From contig NZ_KI440836.1 of assembly GCF_000474945.1 (NCBI RefSeq), forward strand, positions 295,917-359,916: a stretch of 64,000 bases of DNA. The letters run 5' to 3'. The DNA comes from Solimonas soli DSM 21787 (lineage in GTDB: Bacteria; Pseudomonadota; Gammaproteobacteria; Nevskiales; Nevskiaceae). The stretch's first letter is position 1, and each line of letters begins with the position of its first letter. Below are positions 43,197-52,463 of the stretch, one piece after another. Under the pieces are notes generated by a model. That model was given only the letters and a program-made list of their open reading frames with translations, had not been told where the DNA came from and did no database searches. The position numbers were made by a program, and so were the translations under genes.

Positions 43197-44849
43197 ATGG
43201 AAAACCGCCGCTTTATCCTGATCGCGCTGCTCGGCGTCGTCCTGTTCTTCCTCTATCAGGCCTGGCAGAAGGACTACGGCAACCGCCCGCCCTCGGCGCC
43301 GGTCGCCGACGAGGCACAGGCGCCGAGCGCGCCGGCCGCCGCGACCGCCGCGACGGCGACCGCCACCGAAGCCACGGGCGACGCGCTGCCGGGCGCGCCG
43401 GCGCAGCGCATTCGCGTCGAGACCGACGTATACATCGCCGAGATCGCCACGCTCGGCGGTGAACTGCGCCGCCTCGAGCTCAAGCAGTATCCGGCGGCGA
43501 AGGACAAGCCGGAGCCGATGTCGCTGCTCGACGACCGCAACGGCCGCCTGTTCGTGCTGCAGAGCGGCCTCGCCGGCACCGAACACGCCTACGTCACCGA
43601 CAAGACGCCGTTCAGCGCCGCGCAGTCCGAGTACAAGCTGGCCGACGGACAGAACACGCTGGATGTCACGCTGAGCTACACCTCCGCCGACGGTATCGAG
43701 GCGACGAAGACCTATCACTTCAGCCGCGACAGCTACCAGATCACCCTGTCGCAGACGCTGAAGAACAACGGCGCGAATGCGCTGACCGTGAGCCCCTACA
43801 CGCGTGTCGTGCGCACCGACTTCAAGCCGGACGGCGAGCCGCGCTTCGCACATACCTTCCTCGGCGTCGGCTTCTATCAGCAGGCCGAGGCCGGCAGCGC
43901 GAACTACAAGTTCAAGAAGACCGCGCTCGACAAGCTCGCCAAGGACGGCTTCGAGACGCAGCAGACCGGCGGCTGGATCACCATGCTGCAGCACTACTTC
44001 GTTGCCGCCATCGTGCCGCCCAAGGACGAGCAGGTCACCTACAGCGCCAGGCCGCGCGAGGCCGGCGGCTACCGTGCGCAGGCGATCGGCGCTGGCGTCG
44101 CCGTCGCGCCCGGCGCCGAGCAGCGTTTCGACACCCTGCTCTATATCGGCCCGAAGCTGCAGGACCGCATCGACGACGTCGCGCCGGGCTTCGAGCTGAC
44201 GCTCGACTACGGCATCCTCAAGGTCATCGCGCGGCCGATGTTCTGGGTGCTGAAGCTGTTCCATACCTGGACCAGCAACTGGGGCGTGGCGATCATCCTG
44301 CTCACCGTCACCGTCAAGCTGTTGCTGTTCAAGCTGTCCGAAGCGCAGTACCGCTCGATGGCGAAGATGAAAGTCTTCGGCCCGAAGATCCAGGACATCC
44401 GCGAGCGTTACGCCGACGACCGCGAACGCCAGCAGAAGGCGATGATGGACCTGTACAAGAAGGAAGGCTTCAATCCGCTGGCGGGCTGCTGGCCGATTCT
44501 CGTGCAGTTCCCGATCTTCATCTCGCTGTACTGGGTGCTGCTCGAATCCGTGGAGCTGCGCCAGGCGCCGTTCATGCTGTGGCTGCAGGACCTCTCGGCG
44601 CCCGATCCCTTCTACGTGCTGCCGGTGATCTACGGCATCACCATGTTCCTGCAGCAGCGCATGTCGGGCAACACGACCATGGACCCGACGCAGCAGAAGG
44701 TCATGCAGGTGATGCCGATCGGCATGACGGCCTTCTTCGCCTTCTTCCAGTCCGGCCTCGTGCTGTACTGGGCCGTCAACGGCCTGATCAGCATCGCCCA
44801 GCAGTGGGTCATCACGCGCCGGCTCGCCAAGGAAGGCCTCAAGCGCTGA
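43197..44849 (+). CDS. yidC: Membrane protein insertase YidC
   Basis: The 550-residue protein begins with a transmembrane helix (FILIALLGVVLFFLYQAW), has the large periplasmic beta domain (about 70-330) and ends with the conserved five-helix core (NWGVAIILLTVTVKLLLFKL, GCWPILVQFPIFISLYWVL). It inserts proteins into the inner membrane alone or with Sec. An Ala/Thr-rich low-complexity linker follows the first helix. It starts 3 bp after yidD. Confidence 0.97.
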   Translation: MENRRFILIALLGVVLFFLYQAWQKDYGNRPPSAPVADEAQAPSAPAAATAATATATEATGDALPGAPAQRIRVETDVYIAEIATLGGELRRLELKQYPAAKDKPEPMSLLDDRNGRLFVLQSGLAGTEHAYVTDKTPFSAAQSEYKLADGQNTLDVTLSYTSADGIEATKTYHFSRDSYQITLSQTLKNNGANALTVSPYTRVVRTDFKPDGEPRFAHTFLGVGFYQQAEAGSANYKFKKTALDKLAKDGFETQQTGGWITMLQHYFVAAIVPPKDEQVTYSARPREAGGYRAQAIGAGVAVAPGAEQRFDTLLYIGPKLQDRIDDVAPGFELTLDYGILKVIARPMFWVLKLFHTWTSNWGVAIILLTVTVKLLLFKLSEAQYRSMAKMKVFGPKIQDIRERYADDRERQQKAMMDLYKKEGFNPLAGCWPILVQFPIFISLYWVLLESVELRQAPFMLWLQDLSAPDPFYVLPVIYGITMFLQQRMSGNTTMDPTQQKVMQVMPIGMTAFFAFFQSGLVLYWAVNGLISIAQQWVITRRLAKEGLKR

Positions 44850-44861
44850 GCGCGCGGCGCA

Positions 44862-44888
44862 GGGCAGCGGCCGGCGGCTGCCCTTTTT
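44862..44888 (+). terminator. Rho-independent terminator after yidC
   Basis: A gggcagc / gctgccc stem (44862-44868 and 44877-44883) is followed at once by five T residues. It ends the rpmH-yidC operon, just before mnmE. Confidence 0.8.
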
Positions 44889-44913
44889 CGTGGGCCGACG
44901 TAGGATCGCCGCG

Positions 44914-46284
44914 ATGAGTCCCGCGCAGACCGACACCATCGTCGCCATCGCCACGGCCGCCGGCCGCGGCGGCGTCGGCATCGTGCGGCTGTCCGGTCCG
45001 CGCGCCGCGGCGATCGCCGAGCGGATCTGCGGCGCGGCCCTGCCGCCGCCGCGCACCGCCGCGCTGAGGCGTTTTCTCGGCGCCGACGGCCAGACCATCG
45101 ACAGCGGCCTCGTGCTGCACTTTCCGGCGCCGCGCTCCTTCACCGGCGAGGATGTGGTCGAACTGCAAGGCCACGGCAGTCCGGTCGCCCTGCATCTCGT
45201 CGTGCAGTCGGCCTGCGTGCACGGCGCGCGGCCGGCGCGGCCCGGCGAATTCTCCGAGCGCGCCTTTCTCAACGACCGCATCGATCTCGCGCAGGCCGAG
45301 GCGATCGCCGATCTGATCGACGCGACCAGCGCCGAAGCGGCGCGCGCCGCGCAGCGCTCGCTCGACGGCGAGCTGTCGCGGCGCGTGCAGCGGATCGCCG
45401 AACAACTCATCGAACTGCGCATGTTCGTCGAAGGCGCGCTCGATTTCTCCGACGAGGACGTCGACTGGCTCGCCGACCGCAGCCTGGCGACGAAGCTCGA
45501 AGCGGCTCGCGCCGCGCTCGATGCCCTGCTCGCGCAGGCCGCGCGGGGCCGGCGCCTGCGCGAGGGGTATACCGTGGCGCTGACCGGCCGCCCGAACGTC
45601 GGCAAGTCGACCCTGCTGAATCGCCTCGCCGGCGCCGAGGTGGCGATCGTCACCGACATCGCCGGCACCACGCGCGACGTGCTGCGCGAGGACATCGTTC
45701 TGGTCGGCGCGCTCGGCAGCCTGCCGGTCACCCTGGTCGACACCGCCGGCCTGCGCGAAGCCGACGATCCCATCGAACGCGAAGGCATCCGCCGCGCGCG
45801 GCGCGCGCTGGAGCAGGCCGAGCTGGCGCTGTTCCTCATCGACGCGCGCGAGCAGGTCACCGAGGAAGACCGCCGCCTGCTCGCCGCGCTGCCCGACGGA
45901 CTGCCGCGGGTGGTCGTGCACAACAAGAGCGATCTTGCCGGCCGCGCCGCGCGTCGCGCTGACGTGGGCGGCGCCGTCGAGCTGTATCTCTCGGCGGCGA
46001 CCGGCGAGGGCATCGATCTCCTCGTCGACGAGCTGCAGCGCCGCGCCGGCCTGCAGGGCGGCGGCGAAGGCCTGTTCTCGGCGCGCGGCCGTCATCTCGA
46101 CGCCCTGCGCCGCACGCAGGCCCATCTCGAGCGGGCCGCCGCGCAGCTGCGCGAGCGCGCCATGCCGGAACTGGCCGCCGAGGAACTGCGCCTCGCGCAG
46201 GAAGCGCTCGGCGAAATCACCGGCCGCTTCACGAGCGAAGACCTGCTCGGCCGCATCTTCGCCAGCTTCTGCATCGGAAAATAG
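44914..46284 (+). CDS. mnmE: tRNA uridine-5-carboxymethylaminomethyl modification GTPase MnmE
   Basis: The 456-residue protein has the N-terminal folate-binding domain (TIVAIATAAGRGGVGIVRLSG), a G domain (GRPNVGKSTLL, DTAGLRE, NKSD) and the catalytic C-terminal FCIGK. With MnmG it modifies the wobble uridine of several tRNAs. The ATG at 44914 is preferred over a GTG at 44890. The last codons overlap the left attachment site of a genomic island, so the final GK and stop codon are supplied by island-side DNA. Confidence 0.96.
   Translation: MSPAQTDTIVAIATAAGRGGVGIVRLSGPRAAAIAERICGAALPPPRTAALRRFLGADGQTIDSGLVLHFPAPRSFTGEDVVELQGHGSPVALHLVVQSACVHGARPARPGEFSERAFLNDRIDLAQAEAIADLIDATSAEAARAAQRSLDGELSRRVQRIAEQLIELRMFVEGALDFSDEDVDWLADRSLATKLEAARAALDALLAQAARGRRLREGYTVALTGRPNVGKSTLLNRLAGAEVAIVTDIAGTTRDVLREDIVLVGALGSLPVTLVDTAGLREADDPIEREGIRRARRALEQAELALFLIDAREQVTEEDRRLLAALPDGLPRVVVHNKSDLAGRAARRADVGGAVELYLSAATGEGIDLLVDELQRRAGLQGGGEGLFSARGRHLDALRRTQAHLERAAAQLRERAMPELAAEELRLAQEALGEITGRFTSEDLLGRIFASFCIGK
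46264..46276. repeat. attL: left 13-bp direct repeat of the island
   Basis: agcttctgcatcg inside the last codons of mnmE recurs at 61987-61999. The same gene end (then called trmE or thdF) is the known integration site of SGI1-type islands. An integrase gene follows, facing inward. Confidence 0.85.
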
Positions 46285-46396
46285 AAAGTATTCCGATGGA
46301 TACCGCTGCCGTCCTATGGCTCCGATATAAAACAGCCACTTAATCCATTTCTGTACCGATCTATTCCGAAGCACGCCGATTGAATCTGGGAACATT

Positions 46397-46513
46397 TGTG
46401 CCCAGAATTGTGCCCATGTAGCGCGCGACTGTGCCCATGGCTCTGGCTATTCGAGAAGCTCGAAATCCCATCGTAGATAGGTTTCCGAAGCCATGGGCAC
46501 AGATTTGGGCACA
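46397..46513. repeat. Arm-type repeats next to attL
   Basis: TGTGCCCA occurs directly at 46397-46404, 46409-46416 and 46430-46437, and inverted (TGGGCACA) at 46494-46501 and 46506-46513, all between attL and the integrase start. Copies recur beside attR. They fit arm sites for the integrase N-terminal domain or an excisionase. Confidence 0.7.
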
Positions 46514-46533
46514 GCAATCTCGGAGGGTGGACC

Positions 46534-47847
46534 ATGGCGCTGACGGAAGCCAAGCTCAAGAATCTCAAGCCGGCGGCGAAGCCGTACTCCTGTGCGGACA
46601 GCGAGGGGCTGTTCATCGAGGTGATGCCGGGCGGTACGAAGACCTGGCGCCTCCGTTACCGACTGCATGCCAAGCAGGAGAAGGTCACCCTTGGCGAGTA
46701 CCCGACATGGTCGCTTGCCGATGCGCGCCGGTGGCGTGAGGGTGCGAAAGACCTGAGCAAACGCGGCGTGTCGCCGATGGCGCTGACCCGTGGCGATCCT
46801 GTTCCCCCTGATCTGCCGGCGGCCACCATCGAGCAAGCGACGCAGTTCATTGAGCGGTGGTGCCCGCGCGCGTCGGCCAAGCAGAAGGCCGCCGAGCAGG
46901 TGCAGCGCGGAACCAATACCGTGGAAGCTTTCGCATGGCGCTGGTTTGAAGAGATCGCCAAGCCAGCGACCAGCAACGCCCGGAACATTGAGCGCGTCCT
47001 CAGGAAAGACGTGATCCCGGCTGTCGGCCGGAAACTGGTCGACGAGGTTACCGTTGAGGACGTTCTGCACATCACAGACCGGATCAAGGCACGCGGCGCC
47101 GACCAGATGGCCTTGCAGACGCGCAACGTGCTCAAGCGCATGTTTGCCTACGCCATTGCCCGCCAGAAGACGCAGTTCAACCCTGCCGCGGCGATCGAGG
47201 CCAAGTTCATCGCCACCGCCCGCAGCCGCGACGTGGCACTGACAGCCGAGGAGATCGGCAAGCTGCTACGAGCGATCTACCAGTCCAGCATCAATCGCGC
47301 CTACAAGCTCGGTCTGCACCTGCTGATGCTCTGCATGGTGCGCAAGTCGGAGTTGATCGAGGCGCGCTGGACGGAGCTGGACTTCGAGCGCCGGGAGTGG
47401 ACCATCCCAGCCGAGCGCATGAAGAAGGACAAGGCGCACGTCGTCCCTCTATCGGACCAAGCTGTTGCCATGTTCGAGGAGCTGCGTGCGCTGGCGGGTG
47501 ATTTCGAGTGGGTGTTCCCCAGCCGCAACGACCCCAGGCACCCGATCAGCAAGTCGACTCTCAACTCTGCCATCCGCGGCTTGGAATTCGATGTTCAGGA
47601 CTTCGTGATCCATGATTTCCGTCGCACCGCGTCAACGCATCTGAACGAGCACGATTTCAACTCTGACTGGATCGAGAAGGCGCTCGCCCATGAGACCAAG
47701 GGCGTGCGCGGCGTCTACAACAAGGCCGAGTGGAAAGAGTCGCGCCGGCAGATGCTGCAATGGTGGGCAGACTTCGTAGACAACCAGATCGAAGAGGGCC
47801 GCAAGGTCATCATCGGCCGCTTCGGCAAGGCACACCGGGCAGCGTAA
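46534..47847 (+). CDS. Tyrosine integrase of the island
   Basis: The 437-residue protein starts with an arm-binding DUF4102 domain (MALTEAKLKNLKPAAKPY, then DSEGLFIEVMPGGTKTWRLRY), followed by a core-binding domain (about 130-220) and a catalytic domain. Catalytic residues are seen in VRKSELIEARW (Arg), HDFRRTAST (His, Arg), ALAHE and GVYNKA (Tyr). It belongs to the P4/CP4 integrase group. It lies directly inside attL, reading into the island, with GGAGGGTGG before its ATG. Confidence 0.95.
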   Translation: MALTEAKLKNLKPAAKPYSCADSEGLFIEVMPGGTKTWRLRYRLHAKQEKVTLGEYPTWSLADARRWREGAKDLSKRGVSPMALTRGDPVPPDLPAATIEQATQFIERWCPRASAKQKAAEQVQRGTNTVEAFAWRWFEEIAKPATSNARNIERVLRKDVIPAVGRKLVDEVTVEDVLHITDRIKARGADQMALQTRNVLKRMFAYAIARQKTQFNPAAAIEAKFIATARSRDVALTAEEIGKLLRAIYQSSINRAYKLGLHLLMLCMVRKSELIEARWTELDFERREWTIPAERMKKDKAHVVPLSDQAVAMFEELRALAGDFEWVFPSRNDPRHPISKSTLNSAIRGLEFDVQDFVIHDFRRTASTHLNEHDFNSDWIEKALAHETKGVRGVYNKAEWKESRRQMLQWWADFVDNQIEEGRKVIIGRFGKAHRAA

Positions 47848-47959
47848 ACCCCGCTGGGAGGCCTTCAGCGTCGCCGATGCCTTCTTACTCTGCGGACCCT
47901 CCGCTATTCTGCGCAGATGGGTATATACAGGAACGGCTTGGACACGCGGGGGGCGGCCG

Positions 47960-50380
47960 GTGCCATTCAATGAAGAGGAAACGCGCTTTCACCTGATTGA
48001 TCCGGTGTTGCGCCGAAAAGGTTACGACGATCCGCAGCGCATCAAACTCGAAACGCCTGCGCCCGTGGAGCCAACAGGTCCGAAAGGCCGACGCCGCTCA
48101 GGCGCGGGCCGTACCGACTATCTGCTGTGCGTGCAAGTCGGCGAAATGCCGAAGCCCCTGCCGGTCGCGGTTCTGGAAGCCAAGCGAGAGAACGAAGACC
48201 CCCTGAGCGGAATGCAGCAGGCCAAGGGGTACGCCGACTGCAAGCGTTTCGACGTTCAGTACGTCTTCGCCAGCAACGGCCACCTGTACGGCGACTACGA
48301 CAAACCGAGCGGCATGCAGACCGGCCCGCATCCGCTGGAAGAGTTCCCGGCCCACCGGGATCTTTGTGCCCGCTACGCCAAGGACAAGGGCATAGACCTG
48401 GCATCGCCAGATGCGGCGGCCCTGTTCCAGGCCGACAGCCCGGCGTGGTCAGCAACTCGGTATTACCAGGACGCCGCGATTCGCGCCGCGCTGGAGAAGA
48501 TCATCGTCGAGCAGCAGGTCGGTCGCGCGCCGCGTGTGTTGCTGACGCTGGCGACGGGCGCGGGAAAAACCGTCATCGCCACCAACCTTCTTTGGCGGAT
48601 GGCTCAGGCCAGTCTGCTGCCGAAGCCAGCACTGTTTCTCTGCGACCGTGACGAACTTCGCGAGCAGGCCTATACGAAGCTCAAGGCCGCGTTTGCCGGC
48701 AATGCCCGTGTCGTGCAAACGGAGCGCGGCCAGAATGCTGCGGCCAATGCGCGCATTCATATCGCGACCTATCAGACGCTGGGCATCGACGACGAAGGCG
48801 ACGGCAGCTTTCTCACCGACCACTACGGAGAGGACGCCTTCAGCGTCATCATCATCGACGAGTGCCACCGATCGGCATGGGGCAAATGGTCGCAGGTGCT
48901 TACGCGCAACCCCAACGCCATCCATATCGGCCTAACCGCCACGCCGCGCAAGCTGACGCCGCCCAAGCGAGATAAACAGTCCAAGGAGATGGAAGCCGTC
49001 ATCGCCGAGGACGAGGCCATCACGGCGCACAACGTCCGGTACTTCGGCGAGCCCGTGTACGAGTACTCGCTGGTGCAGGCGCAGGAGGACGGGTATCTGG
49101 CCGCGTGCGAGATCGTCAAGCGCAAGGCCGACATCGACGCCCAGACCTTCACCCGCGATGAAATCCTCAAGGCCGGCGTGAGAGACATCCGGACCGGAAA
49201 ACCGCTGACCGATGAAGACCTGACCAAGAGCGAGTACACCGGCAAGGATTTTGACGACGAGCTGTTCATCGACCTGCGCACCCCGAGGATGTGTGCGGAC
49301 CTTTTCAAGCTGCTGTGCGAGAACGGCGGTCCGGAACAGAAGGTCATCATCTTCTGCACGCGCGATCTGCACGCCGACCGAGTGGCCATGCAGATGAACA
49401 ATCTCTACGCCGAGTGGTGCAAGGAGCACGGGCAGCCGCGAAAGGATGACTACGCCTTCAAGTGCACGGGCAAGGGCGGCGCGGAGAAGATCGAAATCAT
49501 GCGTGGTAGCAGCGAGCGGGCTTTCATCGCCTGCTCCGTCGATCTGCTGGAAGCGGGCGTCGATATCGAACGCCTGAACGCGGTGGTGTTCTTCCGCTAC
49601 CTGCAATCCGCCATCAAGTTCTACCAGATGGTTGGACGCGGCACGCGCATCCACGAGGAAACGCACAAGTACAAGTTCTGGCTGTACGACTACACCGGCG
49701 TGACCGATTTGTTCGGGGTCGACTTCATCACCAAGCCGCCCAAGCCCGGTGGCGCCGGTGGAGGTGGCGGCGGCGATGAGGGGGGCGACGAGGACGACGG
49801 CGACGCCGGCCCGGCCGTTGGCGTCATCGCAGGGCACAAGGTCATCATCAACCCGCAGGGCCGCTTCATCCTCGGCAACCGCGATGGCAAGGCCACGCCA
49901 ATCCCGGTGGACGAGTACCGGCGTGAGGTCATCGCCCGTGTGCTACGCGAGGCACACGACCTGGACGATTTCCGCGCTCTCTGGATCGAGCAGAAGAAGC
50001 GCCGCCAGTTGATCGATCACCTGCTCGGCGACAACTTCAGCCCGGACGTGATTCGCGAAGTGGATCAGATGAGCGACTTCGACCTGTACGACTTCTTTGG
50101 CAAGCATGGCTATCACGCCCGCGCCTTGCGCAGGCCTGAGCGTGGGACTCAATACGTGGAGGCCAATGCCGCGTGGTTTACAGGCATGGATAACAAGGCG
50201 GCCATCGTACTGAAGGGACTGGGTGCGCAGTTCGCGCAGGGTGGGACTGAGGCCTTGGAATCGGAGAGCTTGTTCGACGTGCCCGAGATCGCTCAGGCCG
50301 GCGGGATCGCAGCGCTGCGCAAGCTGGGCAGACCAGTGGTGGTAATGCAGGAAGCCAAAGCAAGGTTATTCGGAGCATGA
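47960..50380 (+). CDS. hsdR: Type I restriction enzyme, HsdR subunit (EcoEI-like)
   Basis: The 806-residue protein has an N-terminal PD-(D/E)XK nuclease (RTDYLLC with Asp53, then VLEAK with Glu73 and Lys75) and an SF2 motor with LATGAGKT (197-204) and DECH (300-303). Its C-terminal domain is of the EcoEI_R type. A Gly/Asp-rich linker (about 596-620) separates motor and C-terminus. It translocates and cuts unmodified DNA. Its stop overlaps the hsdS start (ATGA). Confidence 0.95.
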   Translation: MPFNEEETRFHLIDPVLRRKGYDDPQRIKLETPAPVEPTGPKGRRRSGAGRTDYLLCVQVGEMPKPLPVAVLEAKRENEDPLSGMQQAKGYADCKRFDVQYVFASNGHLYGDYDKPSGMQTGPHPLEEFPAHRDLCARYAKDKGIDLASPDAAALFQADSPAWSATRYYQDAAIRAALEKIIVEQQVGRAPRVLLTLATGAGKTVIATNLLWRMAQASLLPKPALFLCDRDELREQAYTKLKAAFAGNARVVQTERGQNAAANARIHIATYQTLGIDDEGDGSFLTDHYGEDAFSVIIIDECHRSAWGKWSQVLTRNPNAIHIGLTATPRKLTPPKRDKQSKEMEAVIAEDEAITAHNVRYFGEPVYEYSLVQAQEDGYLAACEIVKRKADIDAQTFTRDEILKAGVRDIRTGKPLTDEDLTKSEYTGKDFDDELFIDLRTPRMCADLFKLLCENGGPEQKVIIFCTRDLHADRVAMQMNNLYAEWCKEHGQPRKDDYAFKCTGKGGAEKIEIMRGSSERAFIACSVDLLEAGVDIERLNAVVFFRYLQSAIKFYQMVGRGTRIHEETHKYKFWLYDYTGVTDLFGVDFITKPPKPGGAGGGGGGDEGGDEDDGDAGPAVGVIAGHKVIINPQGRFILGNRDGKATPIPVDEYRREVIARVLREAHDLDDFRALWIEQKKRRQLIDHLLGDNFSPDVIREVDQMSDFDLYDFFGKHGYHARALRRPERGTQYVEANAAWFTGMDNKAAIVLKGLGAQFAQGGTEALESESLFDVPEIAQAGGIAALRKLGRPVVVMQEAKARLFGA

Positions 50381-51612
50381 GAACCTGTCGTGTAGGTGAC
50401 GTTGCCCGAGTGCAGTCAGGGTTCGCGTTCAAGAGTTCCGAGTTCAAGCCAGATGGGGTAAAGCTGCTCCGCAATACGAACGTCCTCCCGCAGCGACTTG
50501 AGTGGGGTGACCTTGCCTGTCTCGATTCAGATCAGCTTGAGAAGTATCGAAAGTTCCAACTCAATGTCGGGGACATCCTTCTCAGCTTAGATCGCCCGAT
50601 AATCTCGTCGGGAATAAAGGTTGCGCGCGTCGGCGGCACGGACGTGCCGGCATTGCTCGTACAGCGCGTTGGCCGCTTCTTGGTTGACTGCTCCAAGCTT
50701 GACGCCGATTACCTCTACCTATTTTTACGCAGCCCTAAGTTCATTCGCGCAATCAGTGGGCACGAGCAAAGCCTGGGGGTGCCTCATATCTCGCCCCTCC
50801 AGGTTGAATCTATTGAAATGCCGCTGCCGTCGTTCGAGGAGCAGCGCCGCATCTCCTCACGCCTTGAAGCCCAGTTGGCCGAAGTAGCAACCGCTCGACA
50901 GGCCGCAAAATCACAGGTGCGCGAAACAGAAATGCTGCGCGCGTCTGTCTATCGCGAAGCCTTCCACCACATCGTTCCGATCGCCGTGCCACCGGACTTC
51001 GGTGAGGCACCGCAAGATTGGCGTTGGCGCAAGCTCACGGACCTTGCGCGCCTGGAAAGCGGGCATACGCCTAGCCGCTCGCGTCCCGACTGGTGGGGCG
51101 GCGATGTTTCTTGGGTGTCGTTGACGGAAATCCGTGCCTTGGATGGCAAGCGGGTGGAGCGTACACAACTCAGGACCAACGAAGCCGGTATCGCTAACTC
51201 GGCGGCGCGCATCCTGCCGCGTGGAACGGTGTGCTTCTCGCGCACAGCGTCCGTGGGGTTTGTCACGATCATGGCGGTGCCAATGGCGACCAGCCAGGAT
51301 TTTGCAAACTGGGTATGCAGCGACGATCTGGACCCGGAGTTTCTGATGCACGCTCTGATTCGTTCGCGCCAGGAGCTGCGCGAGCTAGCGACCGGCGCGA
51401 CACACAAGACGATCTACATGCCCACGCTGGAATCATTCCACCTGTGCGCGCCGACGCTCGACGAACAGCGCCGCATCGTCCAGCACCTCAAAGCGCAGCT
51501 CACCGAGGTGGAAGCCATTCGTCAGGCCGCGGCCGAGCAGTTGACCGAGATCGAAAGCCTGCCACAGCGGGTACTGGCACAAGCCTTCAATGCACAGGAA
51601 GCAGCGGCATGA
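50377..51612 (+). CDS. hsdS: Type I specificity subunit HsdS
   Basis: The 411-residue protein has two target recognition domains (about 3-150 and 215-360). Each is followed by a conserved helix beginning FEEQRRISSRLEAQLAEV (153-170) and LDEQRRIVQHLKAQLTEV (361-378). Each domain reads half of a bipartite DNA target; the sequence recognised cannot be deduced. It overlaps hsdR before it and dinD after it by 4 bp each. Confidence 0.95.
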   Translation: MRTCRVGDVARVQSGFAFKSSEFKPDGVKLLRNTNVLPQRLEWGDLACLDSDQLEKYRKFQLNVGDILLSLDRPIISSGIKVARVGGTDVPALLVQRVGRFLVDCSKLDADYLYLFLRSPKFIRAISGHEQSLGVPHISPLQVESIEMPLPSFEEQRRISSRLEAQLAEVATARQAAKSQVRETEMLRASVYREAFHHIVPIAVPPDFGEAPQDWRWRKLTDLARLESGHTPSRSRPDWWGGDVSWVSLTEIRALDGKRVERTQLRTNEAGIANSAARILPRGTVCFSRTASVGFVTIMAVPMATSQDFANWVCSDDLDPEFLMHALIRSRQELRELATGATHKTIYMPTLESFHLCAPTLDEQRRIVQHLKAQLTEVEAIRQAAAEQLTEIESLPQRVLAQAFNAQEAAA

Positions 51613-52463
51613 CCGACAAGAAGATCAGCAATCAGCATCAGGCCACCTTCGACGGCATCCGTCAGGCAGACGAGTCGGGCAACGAATACTGGAGCGCGCG
51701 CGAACTGGCCAAGGTTCTGGAGTATTCCGAGTACCGGCACTTCCTGCCGGTCATTGAGCGCGCGCGGTTAGCCTGTCAAACGAGCGGTCAAAAAGTGGCC
51801 GACCATTTCGAGGATGTGCTCGGAATGGTCGAGATCGGCTCCGGCGCCCTGCGTCCGGTCGAGGATGTGCGCCTGTCCCGCTACGCCTGCTACCTGATCG
51901 TCCAGAACGGCGATCCGTCTAAGCCGGTCATCGCCAACGGGCAGACCTATTTCGCCATTCAGACCCGTCGACAAGAGCTGGCCGACGATAAGACCTTTGC
52001 GCAACTGTCCGAGGACGAGAAGCGGCTCGCGATCCGCAACGAACTGGCGATGCACAACAAGCATCTGGCTGCCGCTGCGAAAGATGCCGGCGTGGACACG
52101 CCGCTGGACTACGCGATCTTTCAGGATCACGGGTACAAGGGCTTGTATGGCGGCCTCGGCGCCAAGGACATTCAGGCGCACAAAGGCTTGAAGAAGAGCC
52201 AGAAGATTCTGGATCACATGGGGAGCACCGAACTGGCGGCCAACCTGTTCCGCGCCACTCAGACCGAGGAGAAGCTGCGTCGAGAGCAGGTGCGCGGGAA
52301 GTTGCAGGCGAACCAGACGCACCTGGAGGTCGGGCGCAAAGTCCGCCAGACCATCAGGGAACTCGGCGGCACCATGCCCGAGAACCTGCCTGCGCCCGAC
52401 AAGAGCATTCAGCAGCTCGAATCGGCCAAGAAGAAGCAACTGAAGAAGAAGACGGACCAGTAA
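51609..52463 (+). CDS. dinD: DinD-like protein inside the type I R-M operon
   Basis: The 284-residue protein is strikingly like E. coli DinD over most of its length: EYWSARELAKVLEYSEYRHFLPVI, VADHFEDVLGMVEIGSGA, LSRYACYLIVQNGDPSKPVIA, GQTYFAIQTRRQELADD and KKSQKILDHMGSTELAANLF. E. coli DinD is SOS-induced and reported to inhibit RecA filament activity. It starts within the hsdS stop and ends within the hsdM start (TAATG), so it is translated with them. I saw no LexA box upstream of the operon. A role in tempering DNA repair at restriction breaks is inferred. Confidence 0.9.
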   Translation: MTDKKISNQHQATFDGIRQADESGNEYWSARELAKVLEYSEYRHFLPVIERARLACQTSGQKVADHFEDVLGMVEIGSGALRPVEDVRLSRYACYLIVQNGDPSKPVIANGQTYFAIQTRRQELADDKTFAQLSEDEKRLAIRNELAMHNKHLAAAAKDAGVDTPLDYAIFQDHGYKGLYGGLGAKDIQAHKGLKKSQKILDHMGSTELAANLFRATQTEEKLRREQVRGKLQANQTHLEVGRKVRQTIRELGGTMPENLPAPDKSIQQLESAKKKQLKKKTDQ

